Positions 9,764-17,737 of a stretch of DNA of 48,994 nucleotides are shown piece by piece. The notes under the pieces are model-generated. The model was given only the letters and a program-made list of their open reading frames with translations. It made no database searches and was not told the DNA's origin. The first letter of the stretch is position 1. Every line of letters begins with the position of its first letter. The position numbers and the translations under genes were made by a program. The stretch comes from Gomphosphaeria aponina SAG 52.96 = DSM 107014. GTDB taxonomy: Bacteria > Cyanobacteriota > Cyanobacteriia > Cyanobacteriales > Gomphosphaeriaceae. The stretch lies in NCBI GenBank assembly GCA_016903655.1, contig JADQBC010000005.1, positions 1 to 48,994 of the forward strand. The letters run 5' to 3'.

Positions 9764-10093
9764 ATTATATTCTTCACGGATTGATGAAGTTAGAGATTCT
9801 ACTAAGATTAATTTTTCATCAATTGATAAGTTTTTAACTTGTTTAATTAATGTCTCTAAATCGCTCTTTTTTAAATCTGGTTCAGAGACAAGTATAGCTA
9901 ATTCTTGTGTTTGTTGATTTTGAAAGTCAGTGATTAATTCTTGTAAAAATAGAGAATCATTACTTAAGTCTGAAATTTCATCCTCATAGTTTTCGAGAGC
10001 CTCTAGTTTTTGAATACGATTAGTATAAATTTTGACAAGTGCTTCGAGTGCTTCGAGAATGAATTGGATGTCTTTAAATGATAAAGTTTTCAT
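9749..10093 (-). CDS. Hypothetical protein, candidate partner/antitoxin of the Tse2-like toxin (ATG at 10093; upstream TTG possible)
   Basis: MKTLSFKDIQFILEALEALVKIYTNRIQKLEALENYEDEISDLSND...; starts within ~10 nt of the toxin stop. Confidence 0.7.
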   Translation of the reverse strand: MKTLSFKDIQFILEALEALVKIYTNRIQKLEALENYEDEISDLSNDSLFLQELITDFQNQQTQELAILVSEPDLKKSDLETLIKQVKNLSIDEKLILVESLTSSIREEYNLMRT

Positions 10094-10101
10094 GGTTAAC
10101 C

Positions 10102-10449
10102 TCAACTTACCCGATAAAAAAATTCACCAATTACCCTTAAGGCTTGTTTATAGGTTTCTATTGGCATGGGAAATAATGGTTTCCATAACCAGTGATTTCC
10201 CCGATCATTAATTAATTCTAACTCACTGGGAATAAAAGTCCCCTGCTCTAATTTCCACCAGTTGTTTCCCCTTCCCTGAACGGAAAAGGTCGAAATTCCT
10301 CCTGGTGTTTGTCCATCGAGGAGAGTTTCTTTTACCCATATTTGCCCATTATTTTCATAGATAGCAATATCTTTGTTAGCACGAACATGATCTATTCTCG
10401 GAGATGTGGCATTACCTCTACGGTATAAATCAACTGGTGTTTTTGTCAT
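10102..10449 (-). CDS. Tse2-like ADP-ribosyltransferase toxin (putative)
   Basis: LYRRGNATSPRIDHVR...GGISTFSVQGRGNNWWKLEQGTFIPSELELINDRGNHWLWKPLFPMPIETYKQAL resembles Tse2 (LYR..., GGTSVFD, FVIPDGTDIPPDL, HYTIMPAKPM). Confidence 0.6.
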   Translation of the reverse strand: MTKTPVDLYRRGNATSPRIDHVRANKDIAIYENNGQIWVKETLLDGQTPGGISTFSVQGRGNNWWKLEQGTFIPSELELINDRGNHWLWKPLFPMPIETYKQALRVIGEFFYRVS

Positions 10450-10509
10450 TTCTCACCCATCTAATTGCTGTAAACTAAAGACTATTCTTACTAAAACCTG
10501 AGTTCGGAG

Positions 10510-10552
10510 GCAAGGAGTTGGGAGTTGGGAGTTGGGAGTTGGGAGTGGGAGC
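10510..10552. repeat. Heptamer short tandem repeat (GGGAGTT)n, STRR-like
   Basis: ggagttgggagttgggagttgggagttgggagtgggag. Confidence 0.9.
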
Positions 10553-10563
10553 ATCCCATTTAA

Positions 10564-10683
10564 ACACTAAAGCGTAATCGAGGTGATTATGATTTTGAGC
10601 CTAATTTAACAGTGGAAGATGCAGATAAATTAATCAAACAAGCTCAGGAAATGTTGAGTTTTGCTGAAACAAATATAAATTAA
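10564..10683 (+). pseudogene. HEPN toxin, C-terminal fragment
   Basis: TLKRNRGDYDFEPNLTVEDADKLIKQAQEMLSFAETNIN*; matches the HEPN Rx4-6D/H...DY C-terminal region and lies downstream of the split N-terminus. Confidence 0.6.
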
Positions 10684-10899
10684 ATCAATTGGTAAAAAGT
10701 CAAGAAAAAACATCAAAATCAATTATTAGTTTAGCTTTGAAGAAACTAAAGCGTAATATAAATTTACATCATCAAATTTATCAAATAATTTTTTTAATTA
10801 CTTTTGTTTAACAAATATCATTAGTTTTTAATGGTATGATATTAAAATAAACAAAAGAGCGTAGCGATCGCTTTATTATCTTATCATCAACAATGCAAA

Positions 10900-11172
10900 A
10901 TGACATTACTTAACAAATTAAATAAGAGTAAAAAAACTCAAATGGTTTCTATGGTTATAGAAATCAATGAAGATGGATATTTGGCTAGTATTCCAGGTAT
11001 TCAAGGTGCTTTTGCGGAAGGAGATACACCACACGAGGCAATTTTCAACTGTCTGGATGTGTTGAAAATGATTATTGAATATAGACAAGAACAAAATCAA
11101 GAATTAAATTTAGGAGAAATAGAATTTACACAAAACACTCGTTTAACCTTTACTATGCCTATTGGTTTTTAA
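10900..11172 (+). CDS. HicB-family antitoxin
   Basis: MVIEINEDGYLASIPGIQGAFAEGDTPHEAIFNCLDVLKMIIEY. Confidence 0.85.
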   Translation: MTLLNKLNKSKKTQMVSMVIEINEDGYLASIPGIQGAFAEGDTPHEAIFNCLDVLKMIIEYRQEQNQELNLGEIEFTQNTRLTFTMPIGF

Positions 11173-11179
11173 TTTGACA

Positions 11180-11293
11180 ATGACAAAACTTAGAGAATTA
11201 ACTTATTTGGAGGTTACTTTTTGTAATATTTTTGTTTTTGAAACTCTTGCGGTAGAACCTAGAAAACATAAAGTATTTAAGAAAACTTACTAA
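11180..11293 (+). pseudogene. HicA toxin remnant
   Basis: MTKLRELTYLEV (HicA start) followed by unrelated short tail and stop. Confidence 0.5.
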
Positions 11294-11362
11294 AGCTTGA
11301 TTGCTCTGTAAAAAAACAAGGCGATTAATTATAATGAAATAATGAATAATTAGGATGAAAAA

Positions 11363-11617
11363 ATGGTTAACAAAACATTAAATATAACAGAAACTTTAAT
11401 GGAAAAAATCAAAGCATTACCAGAAGAAAAACAAGAGCAAATTCTTGATTATGTGGAGTTTATTGAGCAAAAATATAATGAGGAAAAAGCTCAACCAAGT
11501 AAAAAACGCAAAAAACGAGTCATGGGGTTACATAAAGGAAAAATTTGGATGAGTGATGATTTTAATGAACCCTTAGAATTAGTTAGCTCAGGAGTTAATA
11601 ATGAAAATTCTGATTGA
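11363..11617 (+). CDS. DUF2281-like / VapB-type antitoxin
   Basis: MEKIKALPEEKQEQILDYVEFIEQKY; overlaps the PIN gene by 17 bp. Confidence 0.75.
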   Translation: MVNKTLNITETLMEKIKALPEEKQEQILDYVEFIEQKYNEEKAQPSKKRKKRVMGLHKGKIWMSDDFNEPLELVSSGVNNENSD

Positions 11618-11987
11618 TACTCATACTTTTTTGTGGTTTGCTCAAGGTTCTTCAAAACTTTCCCCACAAGCTACTGAATTATTAGAAGATGATGAAAATG
11701 AAACCTTATTAAGTATAGCAAGTATCTGGGAAATGCAGATTAAAATTAAAATAGGTAAATTACAACTTGATGTCCCTTTACCAGAATTAATTGCCAGTCA
11801 ACAAACAACCAATGAGCTAGAAATTTTACCCATTAAATTATCTCATATCTGGGCATTAGATGAACTTCCCTTACATCATAAAGATCCCTTCGATCGCCTT
11901 TTAATTGCTCAGGGAATTAGAGAAAATTTACCTATTCTCAGTATTGATAGCAGTTTTGATCAATATCCAGGACAAAGATTATGGTAG
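11601..11987 (+). CDS. PIN-domain ribonuclease toxin (VapC-like)
   Basis: MKILIDTHTFLWFAQGSSKLS...IASIWEMQIKIKIGKL...DPFDRLLIAQ...ILSID. Confidence 0.9.
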   Translation: MKILIDTHTFLWFAQGSSKLSPQATELLEDDENETLLSIASIWEMQIKIKIGKLQLDVPLPELIASQQTTNELEILPIKLSHIWALDELPLHHKDPFDRLLIAQGIRENLPILSIDSSFDQYPGQRLW

Positions 11988-12011
11988 CAAAAACAAGTAC
12001 AAGAGAAAAAT

Positions 12012-12446
12012 ATGATTGAACAAATAACTTATAAAGCTCAACTTCTGGCTATTATTGTATCCCATAAATTTAAGCAAGAGGGGATTCATTTTTTTACTCC
12101 CGATGAACTCTCTCAACAGTTAGCTTATATGCATTATCAACCAGGTAAAATTATACCTGCTCATGTTCATAATCCTGTAAATAGAGAGGTTTATTTTACT
12201 CAAGAAGTTTTACTCATTTAAAAAGGAAAATTAAGAGTAGATTTTTATACAAATGAACAGGTATATTTAGAAAGTCGCATTTTAGAAGAAGACGATGTGA
12301 TTTTACTAATTAGTGGAGGACATGGTTTTGAAGTGTTAGAAGAAATTGAAATGATTGAAGTAAAACAAGGCCCTTATTTAGGGGAACAAGATAAAACCCG
12401 TTTTACTGGTATCAAGTCTGAACAAGCTAAAATCAAAGAAAATTAA
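12012..12446 (+). pseudogene. Cupin-domain (sugar-phosphate-associated) protein, interrupted by TAA; copy 1
   Basis: ...NREVYFTQEVLLI*KGKLRVDFYTNEQVYLESRILEEDDVILLISGGHGFEVLEEIEMIEVKQGPYLGEQDKTRFTG; intact homologue at 15747-16181 has ATCAAAAAA where this has ATTTAAAAA. Confidence 0.85.
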
Positions 12447-12458
12447 ATTGAGGAAATT

Positions 12459-13091
12459 ATGATGCAAACTTTAAGTAAAAAAACCACCAAACCTGAAACA
12501 GCTCCCGTAAAAAAATATACAGTTGAAGAATATTTAGCTCTAGAAGAAAAAGCAGAATATAAAAATGAATATCGCAATGGAGAAATCATTAAAATGGCAG
12601 GTGGTACAACTAATCATAATAAAATAGGTGTTAATATTTGTCGGAAATTTCCTTTGACTATAGGCACAGAAAATTACGAACTGTTTATTAGTGATGTTCG
12701 CTTATGGATACCCGAATATAATCTTTATACTTATCCTGATTTAATGATAGTTGCTGGTGAACCAATTTATCAAGGAAAAGGGACTAGCACTATTACTAAT
12801 CCTACTTTAATTATTGAGGTTCTTTCTTTATCTACTCAAGAATATGACCGAGGAGGAAAGTTTAAATATTATCGTTCCCTTCCCCAAATGCAAGAGTATA
12901 TTCTAATTGACCAATATCAATATGGAATTGAACAATTTGCGAAAAATCAAGAAGGAAAATGGGTTTTAACTGAATATGAAAATGAACAAGATATGTTAAA
13001 ATTAGAATCAATAGCTTGGGAAATTCCCTTAACAGATATTTATGAAAGAGTTAATTTTGGAATAGAAGAATATGACCAAGAAAAAAGCTGA
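12459..13091 (+). CDS. Uma2-family (DUF820, PD-(D/E)XK) endonuclease, copy 1
   Basis: YTVEEYLALEEKAEYKNEYRNGEIIKMAGGT...YPDLMIVAGEP...TNPTLIIEVLS. Confidence 0.9.
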   Translation: MMQTLSKKTTKPETAPVKKYTVEEYLALEEKAEYKNEYRNGEIIKMAGGTTNHNKIGVNICRKFPLTIGTENYELFISDVRLWIPEYNLYTYPDLMIVAGEPIYQGKGTSTITNPTLIIEVLSLSTQEYDRGGKFKYYRSLPQMQEYILIDQYQYGIEQFAKNQEGKWVLTEYENEQDMLKLESIAWEIPLTDIYERVNFGIEEYDQEKS

Positions 13092-13983
13092 TATTGGTGG
13101 TAAACGTTTAATTAGTCTATCACCAGATAAATGGGTACGCTGGTTAACTCAAAACCCTAACTTAACTGTACAAGAAATTATTTCTGCCGATTTTCAATGG
13201 GTAGCAAGAGAAAGTGATGTACTTCTGAAAGTTAATAGTCCTCAACAGGGGGATTTTCTTATACTTAATGAGTTGCAATTGCGTTATAAACAAAACGTAC
13301 CTCAACGAATTAACGCTTATACAGCTTTAGCAATAGAAAAGTATAATTTACCTGTATATCCAGTCTTGATTAATATTTTCCCCAATTCTAAAGTTGAGAA
13401 AATACCCCATTGTTACCAATCTGAATTTATGGGAATTAAATCATATCAAGATTATAAAGTGATTAATTTATGGGAAATTGATGCTAAGATAGTCTTTGAG
13501 CAGGAATTGACTACTTTATTACCATTCGTACCAATTCTTAAGGGAGGTGGTGATGAAATGGTTGTGCGTCAAGCAGTACAATTCTTGAGAAATAATGAGC
13601 AACTAGAAGAACTAGAACCGTTATTATCTTTTTTTGCCAGCTTTGTCTTATCTATTCCGTTAGTGCAACAAATAATGAGGTGGGATATGGTAGTTTTAAG
13701 GGAATCTCCTTGGTATCAAGAAATATTGAAAGAAGGTTTAGAGCGAGGGGAAAAACAAGGAATTGAACAAGGAATTGAACAAGGACTTCAACAAGGACTT
13801 CAACAAGAAGGAATTAAATTGGTTTCAAAATTAATTCAGCGTCGTTTTGGGGAAATTTCATCCACTTTAATGCTTCAGCTCCAGCAACTATCAGTAGAGA
13901 AATTAGAAAATTTAGCCGAAGAGTTACTTGATATTACTGAGATTGAGCAAGTCCAAAAATGGCTCCAAGAAAATTTAAATTAA
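13072..13983 (+). CDS. Rpn/DUF4351-type PD-(D/E)XK protein, copy 1
   Basis: DIGGKRLISLSPDKWVRWL...DFLILNELQLRY...RGEKQGIEQGIEQGLQQGLQQEGIKLVSKLIQRRFGEI; overlaps Uma2 by 20 bp. Confidence 0.88.
   Translation: MTKKKADIGGKRLISLSPDKWVRWLTQNPNLTVQEIISADFQWVARESDVLLKVNSPQQGDFLILNELQLRYKQNVPQRINAYTALAIEKYNLPVYPVLINIFPNSKVEKIPHCYQSEFMGIKSYQDYKVINLWEIDAKIVFEQELTTLLPFVPILKGGGDEMVVRQAVQFLRNNEQLEELEPLLSFFASFVLSIPLVQQIMRWDMVVLRESPWYQEILKEGLERGEKQGIEQGIEQGLQQGLQQEGIKLVSKLIQRRFGEISSTLMLQLQQLSVEKLENLAEELLDITEIEQVQKWLQENLN
13759..13806 (+). repeat. 12-bp in-frame coding repeats (2x ggaattgaacaa + 2x ggacttcaacaa)
   Basis: Encodes GIEQGIEQGLQQGLQQ; only two units in paralogue at 17485-17508. Confidence 0.95.
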
Positions 13984-14118
13984 CTTGGGGGTTTTGAGTC
14001 TATTCTAGGCATTGCTTATCTATTCCTTATTAGGTTTTCAATGTTCAATCGGGCGCTCAAATTGGTTAACACAAACCCGCGACTGTATCGCCCTTGGGTC
14101 TATCCTAACAAATAATTA

Positions 14119-14421
14119 GTTATTTTGGGAATAACTTTGGGATTATTATTAGCTCCGTTGGGGGTGCTTTATCAGGATGTTTCCCGTGGGTTAACTATGC
14201 TCACTGGGGTTTTGTTTTTAACTCCTGTGGTTTTTCCCGTACCCGAGCAAGGTTTGTTTGCGATTTTAGTGAAGTTAAACCCAGTAACGCCTAGTAGTTG
14301 GTTACTACCAGGGAATTGGCAAGGGGGGCTGGTGAGTGGGCTTTCTTTGGTGGGTTTGTTGTTGGTTTGGGTGGTTTAGCGGCTAGCAATACCTATTGTA
14401 GTGGAACGGATAAGTGCTTGA
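14119..14421 (+). pseudogene. ABC-2 polysaccharide export permease (Wzm-like), C-terminal remnant
   Basis: GLLLAPLGVLYQDVSRGLTMLTGVLFLTPVVFPVP...LNPVTP ... VV*RLAIPIVVERISA*; in-frame TAG and local frameshifts (TTRELARG in another frame). Confidence 0.8.
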
Positions 14422-14471
14422 GGGAGTAGGGGGATTTATGGGTAAAAATTTAGTTGAGTTATTTGAGAAAA

Positions 14472-14830
14472 TGGCAGGGTATTTTCGGACAACAAAATTA
14501 GATCAAGCTATGAGCGATCGCCGTTTAAAATTGGAAAACGAGCGTCAAATGCTTTTAAACAAAACCATTCAATGGTTAGATGAATATGGAGAAAAATATG
14601 GCATTAATAGAGCTTATATTTTTGGTTCGGTTACTCGGACTGGGAAATTTCACGAACAATCAGATATTGATGTTGCTGTTGAACAAATCAACTCAGAAGA
14701 TTTCTTTTCAGTAATTGGTTTGGTGGCAGAAGCATTAGGGCGAGAAGTAGATATAATTATGTTAGATAAATGTCATTTTGCTGAGAGAATTAGGGAAAGG
14801 GGGATATTATGGACAAAAATTCATTCTTGA
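14472..14830 (+). CDS. MNT-family nucleotidyltransferase antitoxin (ORF open from 14414)
   Basis: AYIFGSVTRTGKFHEQSDIDVAVE; VDIIMLD; start uncertain. Confidence 0.85.
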
Positions 14831-15287
14831 TTTTCCAAAGTGATGTTAAGGCGCAAATAGAATTGATTAAAATTATTGGTAATAAATTAACTGAGAGGGC
14901 AAACAATTTAACCCCAGAAGATATTATTCGCTTAGAAAGTGTCGCCTATCAAATTTATGATTATGTAATTTTAAAAAAAAGTTACTAAAAATTGTGGCTA
15001 CTTATTTTGAGAATAACATTACTGACACAGCTAGATGGCATACAGCTTTACTCCAGCGAATGACTCAAGAAATAACAGAGATTCGCCCAGCTTTGTTGTC
15101 TGGTGAAACTTATAAATTACTAAATGGATTAAGGGGGTTTAGGCACTTTTTTCGTCATGCTTATGGGGCAAAGATTGAGTATGAGCAGTTAAAAATAAAT
15201 TTGGATAAAGCAGTTAATTTGTTACCAAGTTTGGCAACTGATATAGAAAGGTTTATTCAGAAACTGGAGGGGGAGGGTAAAGTTTGA
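14809..15287 (+). pseudogene. HEPN toxin split by a -1 frameshift at an A8 run
   Basis: Frame 0: MDKNSFLIFQSDVKAQIELIK...AYQIYDYVILKKSY* (14809-14988); frame -1 continues KLLKIVATYFENNITDTARWHTALLQRM...LRGFRHFFRHAYG (HEPN Rx4-6H) to 15287. Confidence 0.8.
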
Positions 15288-15428
15288 TGAAGAGGCGATC
15301 GCTTTTTGTGGAGTTTGGGGTAAATTAATAAGAGAAACCAACAGATAGATAATTTCTATCAACCAGATGAGTCAGAGAATTGGGGCAACAGGGCAAAACC
15401 AGCAACAGGAAGATAAAGAGGTACTTCT

Positions 15429-15674
15429 GTGAGAGGGGTGTCAAAAAAGTTCTGTCGCAGTTTGAAAAAGTCCCTCTGGTATGGAGTGCAAGACTTGGCT
15501 GGTGAGTTGTTGGGTTCTCGAAGAGAGCGGGATGAACTGCGAGAGGGGGAGTTTTGGGCGTTGTTAAGCATAGCAAGTGTGTGGGAAATGCAGATTAAAA
15601 TTCAAGTGGGGAAGTTAAAACTTAACTTACCCTTACCCGAATTAATTACAAGTCAAAGGACAATCAATCAATGA
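15429..15674 (+). pseudogene. Chimeric ORF: Wzt N-terminal remnant fused in frame to VapC fragment
   Basis: MRGVSKKFCRSLKKSLWYGVQDLAGELLGSRRERDELREGEFWAL (Wzt N-terminus) then LSIASVWEMQIKIQVGKLKLNLPLPELITSQRT (cf. VapC 11601..11987). Confidence 0.8.
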
Positions 15675-15746
15675 GAAATTTAACCCACTTTGACAAATAT
15701 TCAGCTTCCAGATTATGGTAAAGTACAAAAAATCAGAGTAACATTA

Positions 15747-16181
15747 ATGATTGAAAAAATAACCGATAAAGCTCAACTTCTAGCTATCATTGTATCCCAT
15801 AAATTTAATCAAGAGGGGATTCATTTTTTTACAGCCGATGAACTTTCTCAGCAGTTAGCTTATATGCACTATCAACCAGGTAAAATCATACCTGCTCATG
15901 TTCATAATCCTGTAAATAGAGAAGTTTATTACACTCAAGAAGTTTTACTTATCAAAAAAGGGAAATTAAGAGTTGATTTTTACACAGATCAACAGGTATA
16001 TTTAGAAAGTCGTATTTTAGAACAAGGTGATGTGATTTTACTGGTGACTGGAGGGCATGGTTTTGAAGTGTTAGAAGAAATTGAAATGATTGAAGTAAAA
16101 CAAGGCCCTTATTTAGGGGAACAAGATAAAACCCGTTTTACTGGGATCAAGTCTGAACAAGCTAAAATCAAAGAAAATTAA
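15747..16181 (+). CDS. Cupin-domain protein, copy 2 (intact)
   Basis: MIEKITDKAQLLAIIVSHKFNQEG...PAHVHNPVNREVYYTQEVLLIKKGKLRVDFYTDQQ...; in-frame upstream extension to 15690 probably spurious. Confidence 0.85.
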   Translation: MIEKITDKAQLLAIIVSHKFNQEGIHFFTADELSQQLAYMHYQPGKIIPAHVHNPVNREVYYTQEVLLIKKGKLRVDFYTDQQVYLESRILEQGDVILLVTGGHGFEVLEEIEMIEVKQGPYLGEQDKTRFTGIKSEQAKIKEN

Positions 16182-16196
16182 GTTGAGTTAATTATT

Positions 16197-16817
16197 ATGC
16201 AAACTTTAACCAAAGAAACACCCAAGACTGAAACAAAGAAAAAATATCCAGTTGAAGAATATTTAGCTTTAGAAGAAAAAGCCGAATATAAAAGTGAATA
16301 TCGCAATGGAGAAATTATAAAAATGGCTGGGGGGACAACTAATCATAACGAAATAGTGACTAATTTGTGCGCTCATCTTAAATTTGCTCTAAGAAAGCAG
16401 AATTATCGAGTATTTATTAGTGATGTTCGGCTAGGGATACCTGAATATAATATTTATACTTATCCTGATGTAATGATAGTTGCTGGTGAACCAATTTATC
16501 AAGGAAAAGGGACTAGCACTATTACTAATCCTATCTTAATTATTGAAGTTCTTTCTTTATCTATTCAAGAATATGACCGAGGACAAAAGTTTAAATATTA
16601 TCCTTCCCTTCCCCAAATGCAAGAGTATATTTTAATAGATCAATATCAATATGGAATTGAACAATTTGCGAAAAATGAAGCAGGAAAATGGGTTTTAACT
16701 GAATATGAAAATGAAAAAGATATGTTAAAATTAGAATCAATAGCTTGGGAAATTCCCTTAATAGATATTTATGAAAGAGTTAATTTTGAACTAGAATATG
16801 ACCAAGAAAAAAGCTGA
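16197..16817 (+). CDS. Uma2-family endonuclease, copy 2
   Basis: YPVEEYLALEEKAEYKSEYRNGEIIKMAGGTTNHNEIVTNLCAHL...YPDVMIVAGEP...ILIIEVLS. Confidence 0.9.
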   Translation: MQTLTKETPKTETKKKYPVEEYLALEEKAEYKSEYRNGEIIKMAGGTTNHNEIVTNLCAHLKFALRKQNYRVFISDVRLGIPEYNIYTYPDVMIVAGEPIYQGKGTSTITNPILIIEVLSLSIQEYDRGQKFKYYPSLPQMQEYILIDQYQYGIEQFAKNEAGKWVLTEYENEKDMLKLESIAWEIPLIDIYERVNFELEYDQEKS

Positions 16818-17685
16818 TATTGGCAGTAAACGTTTAATTAGTTTATCACCAGATAAATGGGTACGCTGGTTAACTCAAAACCCTAACTTAACTGTCAAAG
16901 AAATTATTTCTTCAGATTTTCAATGGGTAGCAAGAGAAAATGATGTACTCCTGAAAGTTAATAGTCCTCAACAGGGGGATTTTCTTATACTTAATGAGTT
17001 GCAATTGCGTTATAAAAAAAATGTACCTCAACGAATTAACGCTTATACAGCTTTAGCAATAGAAAAGTATAATTTACCTGTATATCCAGTTTTGATTAAT
17101 ATTTTCCCCAATTCTAAAGTTGAGAAAATACCCCATTGTTATCAATCTGAATTTATGGGAATTAAATCATATCAAGATTATAAAGTGATTAATTTATGGG
17201 AAATTGATGCTAAGATAGTCTTTGAGCAGGAATTGACTACCTTACTACCATTCGTACCAATTCTTAAGGGAGGTGGTGATGAAATGGTTGTGCGTCAAGC
17301 AGTACAATTATTGAGAGATAATGAGAAACTAGAAGAACTAGAACCATTATTATCTTTTTTTGCTAGCTTTGTCTTATCTATTCCGTTAGTGCAACAAATA
17401 ATGAGGTGGGATATGGTAGTTTTAAGAGAATCGCCTTGGTATCAAGAAATACTGAAAGAAGGTTTAACAAGAGGTGAAAAACAAGGAATTGAACAAGGAA
17501 TTGAACAAGAAGGAATTAAGTTAGTTTCAAAATTAATTCAGCGTCGTTTTGGGGAAATTTCACCCGCTTTAATGCTTCAGATCCAGCAACTTAAGTTAGA
17601 TAAATTAGAAAATTTAGCAGAAGAGTTGCTAGATATTACTAAGATTGAGCAAGTGGAAAAATGGCTACAAGACAACTCTAATTAA
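16798..17685 (+). CDS. Rpn/DUF4351-type PD-(D/E)XK protein, copy 2
   Basis: Near-identical to 13072..13983; overlaps Uma2 copy 2 by 20 bp. Confidence 0.88.
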   Translation: MTKKKADIGSKRLISLSPDKWVRWLTQNPNLTVKEIISSDFQWVARENDVLLKVNSPQQGDFLILNELQLRYKKNVPQRINAYTALAIEKYNLPVYPVLINIFPNSKVEKIPHCYQSEFMGIKSYQDYKVINLWEIDAKIVFEQELTTLLPFVPILKGGGDEMVVRQAVQLLRDNEKLEELEPLLSFFASFVLSIPLVQQIMRWDMVVLRESPWYQEILKEGLTRGEKQGIEQGIEQEGIKLVSKLIQRRFGEISPALMLQIQQLKLDKLENLAEELLDITKIEQVEKWLQDNSN

Positions 17686-17737
17686 ATTAACTTGGGGTGT
17701 TGCTCACCCCTGTTTCTTTACTGATTAAATAAAAAAA

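Noticed and set aside
10505-10555. Regularly repeated GGGAGTT units as a possible CRISPR
   Set aside because: Contiguous heptamers without spacers; this is an STRR-type tandem repeat.
15325-15576. Minus-strand ORFs of 83 and 70 aa
   Set aside because: Antisense to the Wzt remnant and leader; no family resemblance.
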